DNA of 10,362 bases from Cloacimonetes bacterium UBA4175 (GCA_002379855.1 DFUX01000081.1:1-10362); one strand, 5' to 3'. Shown: positions 1 to 7,027, numbered from the stretch's first letter. Numbers and translations are program-made. The notes: generated from the sequence alone by a model not told the origin.

Positions 1-214
1 GACTTCGGCAGCCCAATACCGCACCAATCCGCGGCAATCTGCGTAATTTTCCGCGTATATCTGCGCGAACCCCTTGACCCGGGAGCCAGTGCCCAGGGGT
101 GGCAAAGTCCGTTTGCCACAGAGACCGGAGGTCTCTTCTAAACAGGCAACTCCATTGCCTCTGCCGAACAGACTTCGGCAGCCCCTTATTTGGCAGCCAA
201 GAGGGGCAACGTCC
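1..214. repeat. Hairpin-array repeat region, two imperfect copies
   Basis: There is no gene here; the stretch is packed with perfect inverted repeats. They are GTGGCAAA/TTTGCCAC (99-106/112-119, 5-nt loop), AGAGACC/GGTCTCT (120-126/130-136, 3-nt loop), GGCAA/TTGCC (145-149/155-159, 5-nt loop), CTGCCGAA/TTCGGCAG (161-168/174-181, 5-nt loop) and GCCCCT/AGGGGC (181-186/202-207) enclosing TTGG/CCAA (190-193/197-200). The 14-mer GACTTCGGCAGCCC occurs at 1-14 and again at 171-184. In both copies it leads into CCCCTT, AGCCA, AGGGG and GTCC in the same order (70-110 and 182-214), so two copies of one unit are present. The first copy carries about 55 extra bases (15-69). The region lies 3' of the minus-strand operon, but no hairpin is followed by a U-tract on that strand, so it is not a textbook terminator. 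It may be a dispersed genomic repeat; its family is not recognised. Confidence 0.75.
28..71. repeat. Degenerate 22-bp tandem direct repeat, two units
   Basis: Bases 28-49 and 50-71 align without gaps. Both begin TCCGCG and both carry ATCTGCG at the same offset (37-43 and 59-65), with 14 of 22 positions identical. A weaker CCGC-CCAAT-like half unit precedes them. The pair sits exactly in the segment that the second hairpin-repeat copy (from 171) lacks, so it looks like an insertion or a local expansion. Its function is unknown. Confidence 0.55.
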
Positions 215-253
215 AAGCGAAATCCAAAGTATCAGGAAAGACTTGCTGTCCAG

Positions 254-2056
254 CTACTCCATCTCTTCAAAATCGGCGGAATCCGCGTCGGGATCGGGCA
301 TAGTGGCGGCAAAGTCCAGCAGGGGCTGCCAGTCCGGATGTTCGGCGATGGGGTCGTCTGCCATGGTGAGCAGCATACTGGTGCCGATGGCGCCCTTTTC
401 CACCATCAGGCGCAAAGTGGCGATGGCCTTGGCGTAGTCTTTTTCCAAGTAGTGCGAGTTTGCAAGAAAGAACAGCAGGTCAGGGTTTTCCAGCCAGGCG
501 GGGTTTTTGTCGATCTCCTGAAGCAGCAGGGCGTATTTGCCGTTCTTGTAGAGCGACTGGCAGAAACCCAACACTGCCCCGTCAGCGGCTTCGGCGGCGT
601 TCTCATAGCCGGAACCGATCTTCGCCTGCGCGGCAGAGAGATGGGAGCGGCGCAGCAGGTCGATGCGGTCAAAATCCGCCATGAACTTGTAGATGAGGCC
701 GTAGAGCTGTTCCGGAGCTTTGGTGGAAAGCACCTTTTGGAAGAGGTTGCTGGAAGAATCGTCCTTTTTGGCGGCGAGGTTGTAGAGCAGGGAGCCGACG
801 ATCGAGGAAAGGCTTTCGGGATATAGTTTCAGGTGGTTGGCGATGAACTTTTTGTCTTTTTTGATGGAATTGACCCGCTCCGCGCGCAGGGGATCCTGGG
901 CGTCCGCCTGGCCAAAGTAGTTCAGATAATATTCGTTGATCAGGCGGTAGCCATAGCACTCTTTGGGATGGGCTTTGGCGAGCTTGCGGCCTTCGCGCAG
1001 CTTGTCGCCGTCGTCGGAGCTGACCCGCGCCAGCAGGTAGCGCACCAGGGGGTCTTTGCTGTCGGCGGGGAAGGCGTCTTGATAGACGGTTTGTGCCTGA
1101 TCGCGGTTGAAGGCGTTCCAGGAATCCTGAAAGGACTCCGCCGCCCGGTAGTCGCCCCGGTGGAGCAGCAAGTCCGCCAGCTTGCCTTGTTGTCCCGTTT
1201 CATGATAGCTAAGCGCGAGGCAGAAAATCACATACTGGTTTTCCCAATAGTGCGGTTCCGCGCCAAAATAGTCGATCACGGCCTGGTAGTCTTTGGCTCT
1301 GTCGAAGTAATACGCCGCCAGCAGTCCAGCTTTTTCGGCAAGGTCGCGGGTCACCTTGTCCGGACTGCCGCTGGCGCGGAGCAGGTTGATATGGCAGCGC
1401 AGGATGGGGTAATACTTTTCGATGGGCAGAATCAGGCTGAGGTCATACTCCGCCAGCCAGCGTTCCTTGCTGTCCCAGGCCTGGCGGAAGGCAAGCTCGG
1501 CGGCTTCGGGATCGTCCAGCATCACATTGCGGAAGACAGCCGCCATGCGCCCATACCTGGCCTGGGGGAAGGCCTGGCAATAGTGTTCGATGCTTGGCAG
1601 GTCGGCGGCCAGGTCACCTTCGGGCAAAGGGTTTTCCTGATCGGGACTGCTCTTGTAAGCCAGATCGGTGAGATGGGTGAAGAGCAGCGACTGATAGCCT
1701 CCCTCGAACTGGGGAAAATCGCGGATCAAATCGCGGGACAGGGCGGCGCGGGTGACCATGTTGGCCTCTGCGGAGGCAGTCAAAAAGCGCCACTTGGGCT
1801 GTTCGGGATGGGCGGCAATGGCCTGGGCGAGATAGTCCACATAGGCGCTGTCCGCCAGTTGAGACCACATATATCCGGCGAAGAGCAGTTCGTCCAGATC
1901 ATCGTTTTCCTGCAAAAAGCTTTGGGCGAGGGGGCCGAATTCCTCAGCCGTGGGTTTTTGGGAAAAGCTGCCAAACAGTTCCTCGATATTCATCGCCGCG
2001 GCGCTGCCCGCCAGAAGCAGCAACAGCAGCATCAGCAAATGCTTGCGTAGGGTCAT
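254..2056 (-). CDS. Secreted TPR-like repeat protein, function unknown
   Basis: This encodes 600 residues. The start is supported by GGAG five bases upstream of the ATG. An N-terminal signal peptide is clear: MTLRKH, a leucine-rich core (about 7-15), then AGSAAA with cleavage likely after residue 21. The signal peptide has no lipobox cysteine, so a periplasmic or exported soluble protein is expected. The rest is rich in amphipathic helices with aromatic and alanine spacing. The clearest tetratricopeptide-like pair lies at about residues 494-555, where motifs such as SLYKNGKYALLLQEI and ANSHYLEKDYAKAIATL have the TPR pattern. The C-terminus is short and acidic (DPDADSADFEEME). It is the last gene of the minus-strand cluster, 81 bp after the M6 protease gene, and may be a scaffold or partner for exported proteins; that role is only inference. 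No enzyme motif was seen. The long plus-strand reading frames over this gene are antisense shadows. Confidence 0.8.
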   Translation of the reverse strand: MTLRKHLLMLLLLLLAGSAAAMNIEELFGSFSQKPTAEEFGPLAQSFLQENDDLDELLFAGYMWSQLADSAYVDYLAQAIAAHPEQPKWRFLTASAEANMVTRAALSRDLIRDFPQFEGGYQSLLFTHLTDLAYKSSPDQENPLPEGDLAADLPSIEHYCQAFPQARYGRMAAVFRNVMLDDPEAAELAFRQAWDSKERWLAEYDLSLILPIEKYYPILRCHINLLRASGSPDKVTRDLAEKAGLLAAYYFDRAKDYQAVIDYFGAEPHYWENQYVIFCLALSYHETGQQGKLADLLLHRGDYRAAESFQDSWNAFNRDQAQTVYQDAFPADSKDPLVRYLLARVSSDDGDKLREGRKLAKAHPKECYGYRLINEYYLNYFGQADAQDPLRAERVNSIKKDKKFIANHLKLYPESLSSIVGSLLYNLAAKKDDSSSNLFQKVLSTKAPEQLYGLIYKFMADFDRIDLLRRSHLSAAQAKIGSGYENAAEAADGAVLGFCQSLYKNGKYALLLQEIDKNPAWLENPDLLFFLANSHYLEKDYAKAIATLRLMVEKGAIGTSMLLTMADDPIAEHPDWQPLLDFAATMPDPDADSADFEEME

Positions 2057-2071
2057 CGGTTCTCCATTTAT

Positions 2072-2087
2072 AGGCGCACGCGCGCCT
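2072..2087. other. Short GC hairpin between protease and TPR genes
   Basis: AGGCGC and GCGCCT form a perfect 6-bp stem with a 4-nt ACGC loop. It lies just upstream of the ribosome binding site of the TPR-like gene. On the minus strand it is followed by ATAAATGG rather than a T-run, so it is not an intrinsic terminator. It could tune translation or mark an RNA processing site, but nothing confirms that. Confidence 0.4.
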
Positions 2088-2103
2088 CTTTCATATTCTT
2101 GGG

Positions 2104-2125
2104 GCGGAGGGGCAGTCCCCGCCGC
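2104..2125. other. GC-rich hairpin after the protease stop codon
   Basis: GCGG-A-GGGG pairs with CCCC-G-CCGC around a CAGT loop: 4 bp, one A-G mismatch, then 4 bp. It starts 12 bases after the M6 protease stop on the minus strand. No U-tract follows, so strong Rho-independent termination is not supported. It may attenuate readthrough or stabilise the 3' end of the upstream message. Confidence 0.4.
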
Positions 2126-2137
2126 GTGTTCAATATA

Positions 2138-4708
2138 CTATTTGAGCAGGATCATCCTGCGGGTAAAGCTTTGGCCGGCGCTGGAAATCCGGCAGAGATA
2201 GATTCCGGAGGAGACCTGCCTGCCGGAGTCGTCCCGTCCATCCCAGCGGGTGGAGTGGCTTCCGGCACGGCCTTCGGCCTGGAGCAGGCTGCGAACCTTC
2301 TGCCCCTTCAGGTTGTAGATGGAAAGCGTGAAGGGGGCGCTGTCCTTGAGTTCATAGCTGATTTCGGTGCCGGAGGAAAAGGGATTGGGGCTGACGGCGA
2401 GGTTCAGGCCAGCCGGCGGCGCGGAAGGATCGTCGGTCGCCAAAACGGGAGCCTGGAGCAGCAGACGGATGTCCGCCGCGCCCAGGATGCCGCGTCCCAG
2501 TGCGTCCGTCCAGGGGCGGTTGGGTTCCGTGATCCAGGTGTGGCCGCAGATCGCCTTGGTGTCGAAGATCATGTTCTGATATTCAAAGAGGTTCAAAACC
2601 ACCGCGATCTGGCCGGAGATGGAAGTGGTGTCCTCGATGGCCACGGTGAAATCCGGCTCGTATTGAGGATTGTAGATGTAGCCCAGGTCAAGCAGCACCT
2701 GATCGGTGATGGCGCCATTCGCGAAGCGGTTGATGGTGCCAGTCACCAGCCCGGGTGTTTCCGGCGTGCCCCAGGGATCGGGCGTGATCTGAAAACGCAG
2801 GGCTTCCACCCGGTAAAGCTGGTCGCCCAGGTCAATTTCCATTGCAACCTGAATGGGGATCGCGCCGCGTCCGTAGGCTTCCCAGTCGGGAGTGTCCGTC
2901 ATCCAGTCGAACCAGTTCAGGTTTTCGGGGTCGATGATCTCGATCTGGTTGCTTTTTGTGCTTTGCATCCCGTTCTGCTGCCAGGCTGTCACGCTGATCT
3001 CGTGCGTTCCGAGGGACAAGCTGGCTCCATCTATCATCATGGTATAGAGCGGCCCGAAGGACTGACCTTGCAGGATTCCGTCCACAAAAAAATCCACCCT
3101 GTCCAGGGAACCCACGGCCGGAATGACATTCGCCACAACGGCAAAGGCTTCGTTTGGCACAAATGATCCCGAGGCCGGGGTGAGGGACTGGATCGCAGGA
3201 GGCATGTTGTATCCGGCCGGTTCCACCCTGAAACTGATCGTATCTCCGGCGTAGCCGATCTCCTTGATGTTCACGGGGATGGTGGCGCCGTTGCTGTAAA
3301 CGGCGCGGGGATTGGTGAAGGGGTTGAACTCGGTGCGCTGCTCCTCCGCGCAGAAAGCTGCTTCGGCGATCTGGCCGTTGGAGGTATTGCTGCCGTTGGG
3401 ACGGAAGATGTAAACCGCGTCCGGCGGGCCGTCCGCGTTGCCGTGCATGGTCGCGTTGATGCGGTAGATCAGCAGTCCGGAACCGGGCAGTTCCTCCTCA
3501 AATATATCGCTGTCCTGCTTGCGGTATTCAAAGACCAGGCTTTCGTTTCCGCCGGGAAAGGTCATATAGAAGCAGTTGTTGGTCGGCGAGGTGACTGGAT
3601 TGAGGGTGAAGCTGGCTCCCGTATAGGGTATCTCCGGAATGTCGTCTATCCATCCGCCGTAGCGGTATTTCATATACATGCCCATGTGGCCGTATCCGCT
3701 TTCCATGATGTCCCAGCATCCGGCGGGAGTCAGGCCGTCATATTCGTAGTGATAGAGGTCTGGAGCGCCCACGCTGTGGAACATCTCGTGGCAGATGGTA
3801 CGTACGTCGTTATGGTCTTCCGGCTGGAAAGTGAAGTCCCACACGAGCTTATTGTTGATGAAGGCATCCACGGTGTAGAGCGCCCAGCGGTGCGCCCAGA
3901 GCAGTTCCGCCCAGGCGGTGTGGGGTCCGCGGATGATGAAGCAGACGTTGTCCACATAGCCGTCGCCGTCGGCATCGATCACCAGATCGGCCGGCACTTG
4001 GGGCGCGATGGCGTTTATGGCGTTGGCAAGCAGGGTGTGCTCGCGTTCGGTGCGCTGCCAGTCGCGGTAGCCCAGAGGGTTGGTTATGCTGTTGTAGGGC
4101 ATGTAATAGGCGCGGGGATGGCTGTCCTGGTAAGAGAGGTTTAGCTGTGGCTCGCAGGTGGGATAGTGATGGGAAACGTAGTTGAGCTGGTTGTAGCTCG
4201 CCTTGTGAAAATAGTTGCGCAGGGAATGCACATTATCGCCCACGGCGTTGAATTTGGCGTCATAGGCGGAACGGGGTTCATCGAACTCTGTCTGGTCGGA
4301 AAAGCGGATATAGACCACCAGGTTGTTCACCGTCCCGGTGTTTGGCCCGCGGTTTCCAGCCCGGCGGTGTGAGTTCATGAACCGCACCCTGGCGTCGTAA
4401 GCGGCCTTGGATATCCGGATGCCGGGTTTGAGGCCCAGGGCGCGGGGATCGGAGGAATCCGCCCGGTGGATGGAGGGGGCGGGTTCGCCGTCCCGCAATT
4501 CGGCAAAGTAGTAATAGCCGTCCGTGGGGCTTTGGATGATGGTGTAGCCTTGCGCGTCGTGCAGGCGGTTGGCATATTCGTCGCCGCTCGCCAGCAGTTG
4601 CAGCACGGAGCCGTCGGGTTGGGTCACGGGCGAGGGGATGTTGTAGAGGTTGGCGCCTGTCAGCGCCGCCGACAGCAGGCAGAAAAGTATTAGCAGCGGG
4701 TATCTCAT
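2138..4708 (-). CDS. Secreted M6-family metalloprotease with C-terminal sorting domain
   Basis: With the ATG at 4708 this encodes 856 residues. It is a zinc endopeptidase of the immune-inhibitor-A (M6) family, acting outside the cell. The signal peptide is MRYPLLILFCLLSAALTGA, with cleavage likely after residue 19. The N-terminal stretch with QPDGSVLQLLASGDE is typical of M6 propeptide regions. The catalytic motif HEMFHSVGAPD is at 307-317 (zinc ligands His307, His311 and probably Asp317; catalytic base Glu308), followed by CWDIMESG, a probable Met-turn. An Ig-like domain (VDFFVDG) covers about 502-593, and 594-767 is an unassigned probably beta-rich segment. Residues 768-856 form a FlgD-like sorting domain (NPF, YNLKGQKV, SGIYLCRI, terminal ILLK), of the kind that directs proteins to type IX-like secretion in related phyla. 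The gene is third in the minus-strand cluster. An upstream in-frame ATG at 4768 overlaps the nitroreductase stop but has no ribosome binding site, so the internal start is preferred. Confidence 0.93.
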   Translation of the reverse strand: MRYPLLILFCLLSAALTGANLYNIPSPVTQPDGSVLQLLASGDEYANRLHDAQGYTIIQSPTDGYYYFAELRDGEPAPSIHRADSSDPRALGLKPGIRISKAAYDARVRFMNSHRRAGNRGPNTGTVNNLVVYIRFSDQTEFDEPRSAYDAKFNAVGDNVHSLRNYFHKASYNQLNYVSHHYPTCEPQLNLSYQDSHPRAYYMPYNSITNPLGYRDWQRTEREHTLLANAINAIAPQVPADLVIDADGDGYVDNVCFIIRGPHTAWAELLWAHRWALYTVDAFINNKLVWDFTFQPEDHNDVRTICHEMFHSVGAPDLYHYEYDGLTPAGCWDIMESGYGHMGMYMKYRYGGWIDDIPEIPYTGASFTLNPVTSPTNNCFYMTFPGGNESLVFEYRKQDSDIFEEELPGSGLLIYRINATMHGNADGPPDAVYIFRPNGSNTSNGQIAEAAFCAEEQRTEFNPFTNPRAVYSNGATIPVNIKEIGYAGDTISFRVEPAGYNMPPAIQSLTPASGSFVPNEAFAVVANVIPAVGSLDRVDFFVDGILQGQSFGPLYTMMIDGASLSLGTHEISVTAWQQNGMQSTKSNQIEIIDPENLNWFDWMTDTPDWEAYGRGAIPIQVAMEIDLGDQLYRVEALRFQITPDPWGTPETPGLVTGTINRFANGAITDQVLLDLGYIYNPQYEPDFTVAIEDTTSISGQIAVVLNLFEYQNMIFDTKAICGHTWITEPNRPWTDALGRGILGAADIRLLLQAPVLATDDPSAPPAGLNLAVSPNPFSSGTEISYELKDSAPFTLSIYNLKGQKVRSLLQAEGRAGSHSTRWDGRDDSGRQVSSGIYLCRISSAGQSFTRRMILLK

Positions 4709-4712
4709 GGTT

Positions 4713-4717
4713 CCTCC
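4713..4717 (-). promoter_or_regulatory. Strong ribosome binding site fixing the protease start
   Basis: On the minus strand GGAGG stands four bases before the ATG at 4708, and the signal peptide begins immediately at that ATG. The alternative ATG at 4768 has only a C- and A-rich leader. This site decides the start of the M6 protease. Confidence 0.75.
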
Positions 4718-4764
4718 AGATTTGGGAAGGTTGCTGTTGTTTGGCATGGTTTTCCGGCGGGTGT

Positions 4765-5670
4765 TCATTGCCCGGAGGGTTTTTTACCCAGGGCGGCCGC
4801 GTAGATCACAAATTCCTGCACCCCGTCCAGTCCCAGGCATTCGTTCATGGCTTCATCCTGAAAGGCTCCGATCATGCAGGCGCCTCCACCCACGGCTTCG
4901 GCAGCCAGATGGATGTTTTGGCCCACATGCCCGGCATCAATATACAGATAGCGGTAGCCCCGCTGCCCATATCGCCAGGAAGTCCGGTAGGGAACCGCGC
5001 TGAGGATGAAGGTGACGGCGGAGTTGCGCACCATTTCCTGGCGCAGGCAGCCATCATAGACCGCCACGAAGATCTGCGGGGACTGGTCGATCACTACCAG
5101 GCAATGCTTGAGGGGATGATAATAGTAGAGGCCGGGTTTGACGCCTGTCACGCGCTGAATGAGCAGGTAACACTCGAGGGAATGCCTGCTTCCGGCGGAG
5201 GGGACGTTGCGGCGGGTGAACTCGTTGCGCTCGCTGCTGCGGAAGTCCCGCGCCCAACTGCTTGCCCAGAGCAGGAAGGACAGCTCTTCCAGGCTGAAAG
5301 GCTGGTCGGAATAGCTACGCAGGCTGCGGCGCTGGTCGATGGCCTGATGCAAGGAGATGGAAGGTATGGCGATCTTGCTGGTGCCAGGCAGGGCGATCAT
5401 CTCTCCCTCGCGGGGTTTTACGGCATCCGGGCGGGGCATGTCCAGCTCCTGGTCGGCGCGGTTGGCATAGATGTAACGGGTCAGGCGCACAAAGCGTTTG
5501 CCAATATCCGCCGCCTGGGGCATCTCGGCGGCTATCTCGCGCAGCAGCGGGGCGTAGCTCTGTTCCATCATGTCGATCTCGTCGTCGCTGAGGCCGGTCT
5601 CCCTGGCTATCCGCTCGCGGTCCATGCCGCGCGCTTTGTGGTAGAGGTATTCAAAGCTTTTCATATCCAT
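4765..5670 (-). CDS. SagB/ThcOx-type FMN-dependent nitroreductase-family oxidoreductase
   Basis: This encodes 301 residues. The start has AAGGAG seven bases upstream. Residues from about 100 on match the SagB/ThcOx branch of the nitroreductase superfamily: RRSLRSY (114-120), NVPSAGSRH (155-163), RYGQRGYRY (233-241), DAGHVGQN (245-252) and GACMIGAFQD (263-272). These segments belong to the FMN-binding fold. Family members dehydrogenate azolines to azoles in peptide natural products (SagB, McbC), but many stand-alone homologues have unknown substrates. The first 100 residues are a helical extension with no recognised motif. There is no signal peptide, so it should be cytoplasmic. It starts 21 bp after the PFK stop, and its TGA overlaps a possible ATG of the next gene. 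No YcaO cyclodehydratase or obvious precursor peptide is in the window, so azole biosynthesis is not supported; a general flavin-dependent redox role is equally possible. Confidence 0.88.
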   Translation of the reverse strand: MDMKSFEYLYHKARGMDRERIARETGLSDDEIDMMEQSYAPLLREIAAEMPQAADIGKRFVRLTRYIYANRADQELDMPRPDAVKPREGEMIALPGTSKIAIPSISLHQAIDQRRSLRSYSDQPFSLEELSFLLWASSWARDFRSSERNEFTRRNVPSAGSRHSLECYLLIQRVTGVKPGLYYYHPLKHCLVVIDQSPQIFVAVYDGCLRQEMVRNSAVTFILSAVPYRTSWRYGQRGYRYLYIDAGHVGQNIHLAAEAVGGGACMIGAFQDEAMNECLGLDGVQEFVIYAAALGKKPSGQ

Positions 5671-5691
5671 AGTGTTTCTCCTTCTTAAAGA

Positions 5692-6789
5692 TCAGTCTCC
5701 CAGCGAAATGCCCAGTCCGCGCGCGGTGTTCACCAGGTCGGAGTCCACATCCACCAGATTGTAGGTCTTGATGGCGTCCCGCAGGGGAACGGACACGATG
5801 TTCGGATGGCGGTAGGACACCATCTGCCCCCATTGTCCGGCCAGCACCATTTCAAAGGCCTTCACGCCGAACTGGGATGCCAGAATGCGGTCGAAAGCGT
5901 TGGGTCGGCCGCCGCGCTGCAGATGGCCCAGGATGGTTTCCCTGATCTCGATGGGGCAGCCGGCGTCCTTGAGTTCCTGGGAAAGGCGCAGCCCCGCTCC
6001 ACCCAGGCGGATGGGCATGCCTCCGGGTTGGTCATTATTGCTGTAGCTCATCGAGCCAGCCACCGGCTTGGCGCCTTCTGCGATCACGATGTTGGCAAAG
6101 CCTTTGCCGGATGTGACCCGGCGCTCGATCGCCTGCATCACTTTGTTGATGTCATATTCTATTTCTGGGATCAGGCACACCTCAGCCCCTCCGGCAATGG
6201 CCGCGTGCAGAGCTATCCAGCCGGCGTAGCGCCCCATCACTTCCAGGATCAGCACCCGGTGATGGCTGGCGGCAGTGGTCACCAGCTTGTCCAGGGCGTC
6301 GGTAGCGGCATCCACCGCGGTCTGGAAGCCAAAGGTGAAGTCGGTGTCCGAGAGATCGTTGTCGATGGTCTTGGGCACTCCGATGATCGGGCAGCCAAGT
6401 TCAAAGAGGCCTTGGGAAATCCTTTGCGAACCGTCTCCGCCGATGTTGATGACGGCATTGATGTTCTGATACCGCAGCCGCTCCATGAAATCCGCGCTGC
6501 GGTCCACCGTTTCCCAACTGCCATCCGCTTTTTGCACAGGCCAGTTGAAGGGGCCGCCTTTGTTTGTGGTGCCCAGGATTGTGCCGCCCTGCACGTGGAT
6601 TCCGGCTACGGTCTTGGGGGTGAGTTCCACCAGCCGCATGGGGTCCAGCAGGATGCCGTTAAAGGCGTCGATACTGCCCAGTATTTCCCATTGGGGCTCG
6701 CTCTGGGCACGTTTTACTATCGCCCGCAATACCGCATTCAGCCCCGGACAGTCGCCTCCTCCTGTGGCAATCAGCAGTCGCTTTTTCAT
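5692..6789 (-). CDS. pfkA: 6-phosphofructokinase, PfkA family (ATP use predicted)
   Basis: This encodes 365 residues. It phosphorylates fructose 6-phosphate to fructose 1,6-bisphosphate in glycolysis, in the cytoplasm. Motifs in order: GGGDCPGLN (10-18) at the phosphoryl-donor site, GGDGS (117-121), PKTIDND (139-145) with the catalytic Asp143, MGRYAGW (185-191) for sugar phosphate, IAEG (236-239), and RETILGHLQRGG (283-294) with sugar-phosphate ligands. Gly120, equivalent to E. coli Gly104, favours ATP, whereas PPi-dependent enzymes usually have Asp or another bulky residue there. Lys140, equivalent to E. coli Gly124, is the residue seen in PPi-dependent and mixed-substrate group III enzymes. 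The combination suggests an ATP enzyme of the group III type, though the donor cannot be proven from sequence. The ATG at 6789 is chosen because GGAG lies seven bases upstream and the conserved KRLLIATGGG follows directly; a longer frame from 6831 has no such support. It is the first gene of the minus-strand cluster. Confidence 0.93.
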   Translation of the reverse strand: MKKRLLIATGGGDCPGLNAVLRAIVKRAQSEPQWEILGSIDAFNGILLDPMRLVELTPKTVAGIHVQGGTILGTTNKGGPFNWPVQKADGSWETVDRSADFMERLRYQNINAVINIGGDGSQRISQGLFELGCPIIGVPKTIDNDLSDTDFTFGFQTAVDAATDALDKLVTTAASHHRVLILEVMGRYAGWIALHAAIAGGAEVCLIPEIEYDINKVMQAIERRVTSGKGFANIVIAEGAKPVAGSMSYSNNDQPGGMPIRLGGAGLRLSQELKDAGCPIEIRETILGHLQRGGRPNAFDRILASQFGVKAFEMVLAGQWGQMVSYRHPNIVSVPLRDAIKTYNLVDVDSDLVNTARGLGISLGD

Positions 6790-6821
6790 CGCCTGTCTCC
6801 AAATGTATTCTTTCATTTTGC

Positions 6822-6850
6822 ACGATATCACGGGTTGGCCAATCAGTCAA
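6822..6850 (-). promoter_or_regulatory. Sigma70-like promoter of the PFK operon
   Basis: On the minus strand TTGACT (6850-6845) is followed after exactly 17 bases by TATCGT (6827-6822), preceded by TGA as an extended -10. Five of six -35 bases and four of six -10 bases fit the consensus. Transcription would start near 6815, giving a short leader of about 26 bases before the PFK ATG. The spacer contains a perfect TTGGCCAA palindrome (6835-6842), a possible repressor or regulator site. Sigma factor preferences of this organism are unknown. Confidence 0.55.
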
Positions 6851-6857
6851 GATAAAT

Positions 6858-6888
6858 TGCTTGCGCTCGGAGTTCAATCCTGCAAGCA
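6858..6888. promoter_or_regulatory. Inverted repeat upstream of the PFK promoter
   Basis: TGCTTGC (6858-6864) and GCAAGCA (6882-6888) form perfect 7-bp arms with a 17-nt spacer. The element lies directly upstream of the proposed -35 box on the minus strand, where activators often bind. No regulator family is assigned. Confidence 0.3.
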
Positions 6889-6998
6889 TTAAAGGGACAG
6901 GTTTTCCTGTTTGTTTGCAGATGGCTGTCCAGGGATGTAACAGAAAGGATTTCCGATCCTTAGGAGGAAAGTAACTTTTTCTTGACGGATTTAATAGC

Positions 6999-7027
6999 TT
7001 GGTTTTCATGACCGGAATGGATATATT
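6999..7027 (+). promoter_or_regulatory. Weak promoter candidate for the adhesin gene
   Basis: TTGGTT (6999-7004) and TATATT (7022-7027) are separated by 17 bases. The -10 matches five of six consensus bases and the -35 only three. A better -35-like TTGACG (6982-6987) exists, but no good -10 follows it at 16-18 bases. Transcription from this site would give a leader of roughly 65 bases before the ATG at 7098. Confidence 0.35.

Noticed and set aside
28..71. CRISPR array
   Set aside because: There are only two degenerate 22-bp units, directly abutting, with no spacers and no cas genes.
99..181. Rho-independent terminator of the minus-strand operon
   Set aside because: Stable stems are present, but none is followed by a T-run on the minus strand.
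99..207. Integron attC site
   Set aside because: The hairpins are separate stem-loops, not one long imperfect hairpin, and the terminal RYYYAAC/GTTRRRY boxes are not present.
833..2050. Long plus-strand reading frame of 405 codons opposite the TPR-like gene
   Set aside because: It is exactly antisense to a gene with a good ribosome binding site and signal peptide. Its translation has no recognisable domain and reflects codon bias on the other strand.
2099..3166. Plus-strand 355-codon frame opposite the M6 protease
   Set aside because: It is antisense to the Ig-like and sorting domains of the protease, with no domain pattern.
5806..6855. Plus-strand 349-codon frame opposite PFK
   Set aside because: It is antisense to a highly conserved enzyme gene.
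6659..7009. Minus-strand 116-codon frame spanning the PFK start and promoter
   Set aside because: It overlaps PFK out of frame, covers the promoter, and has no family features.
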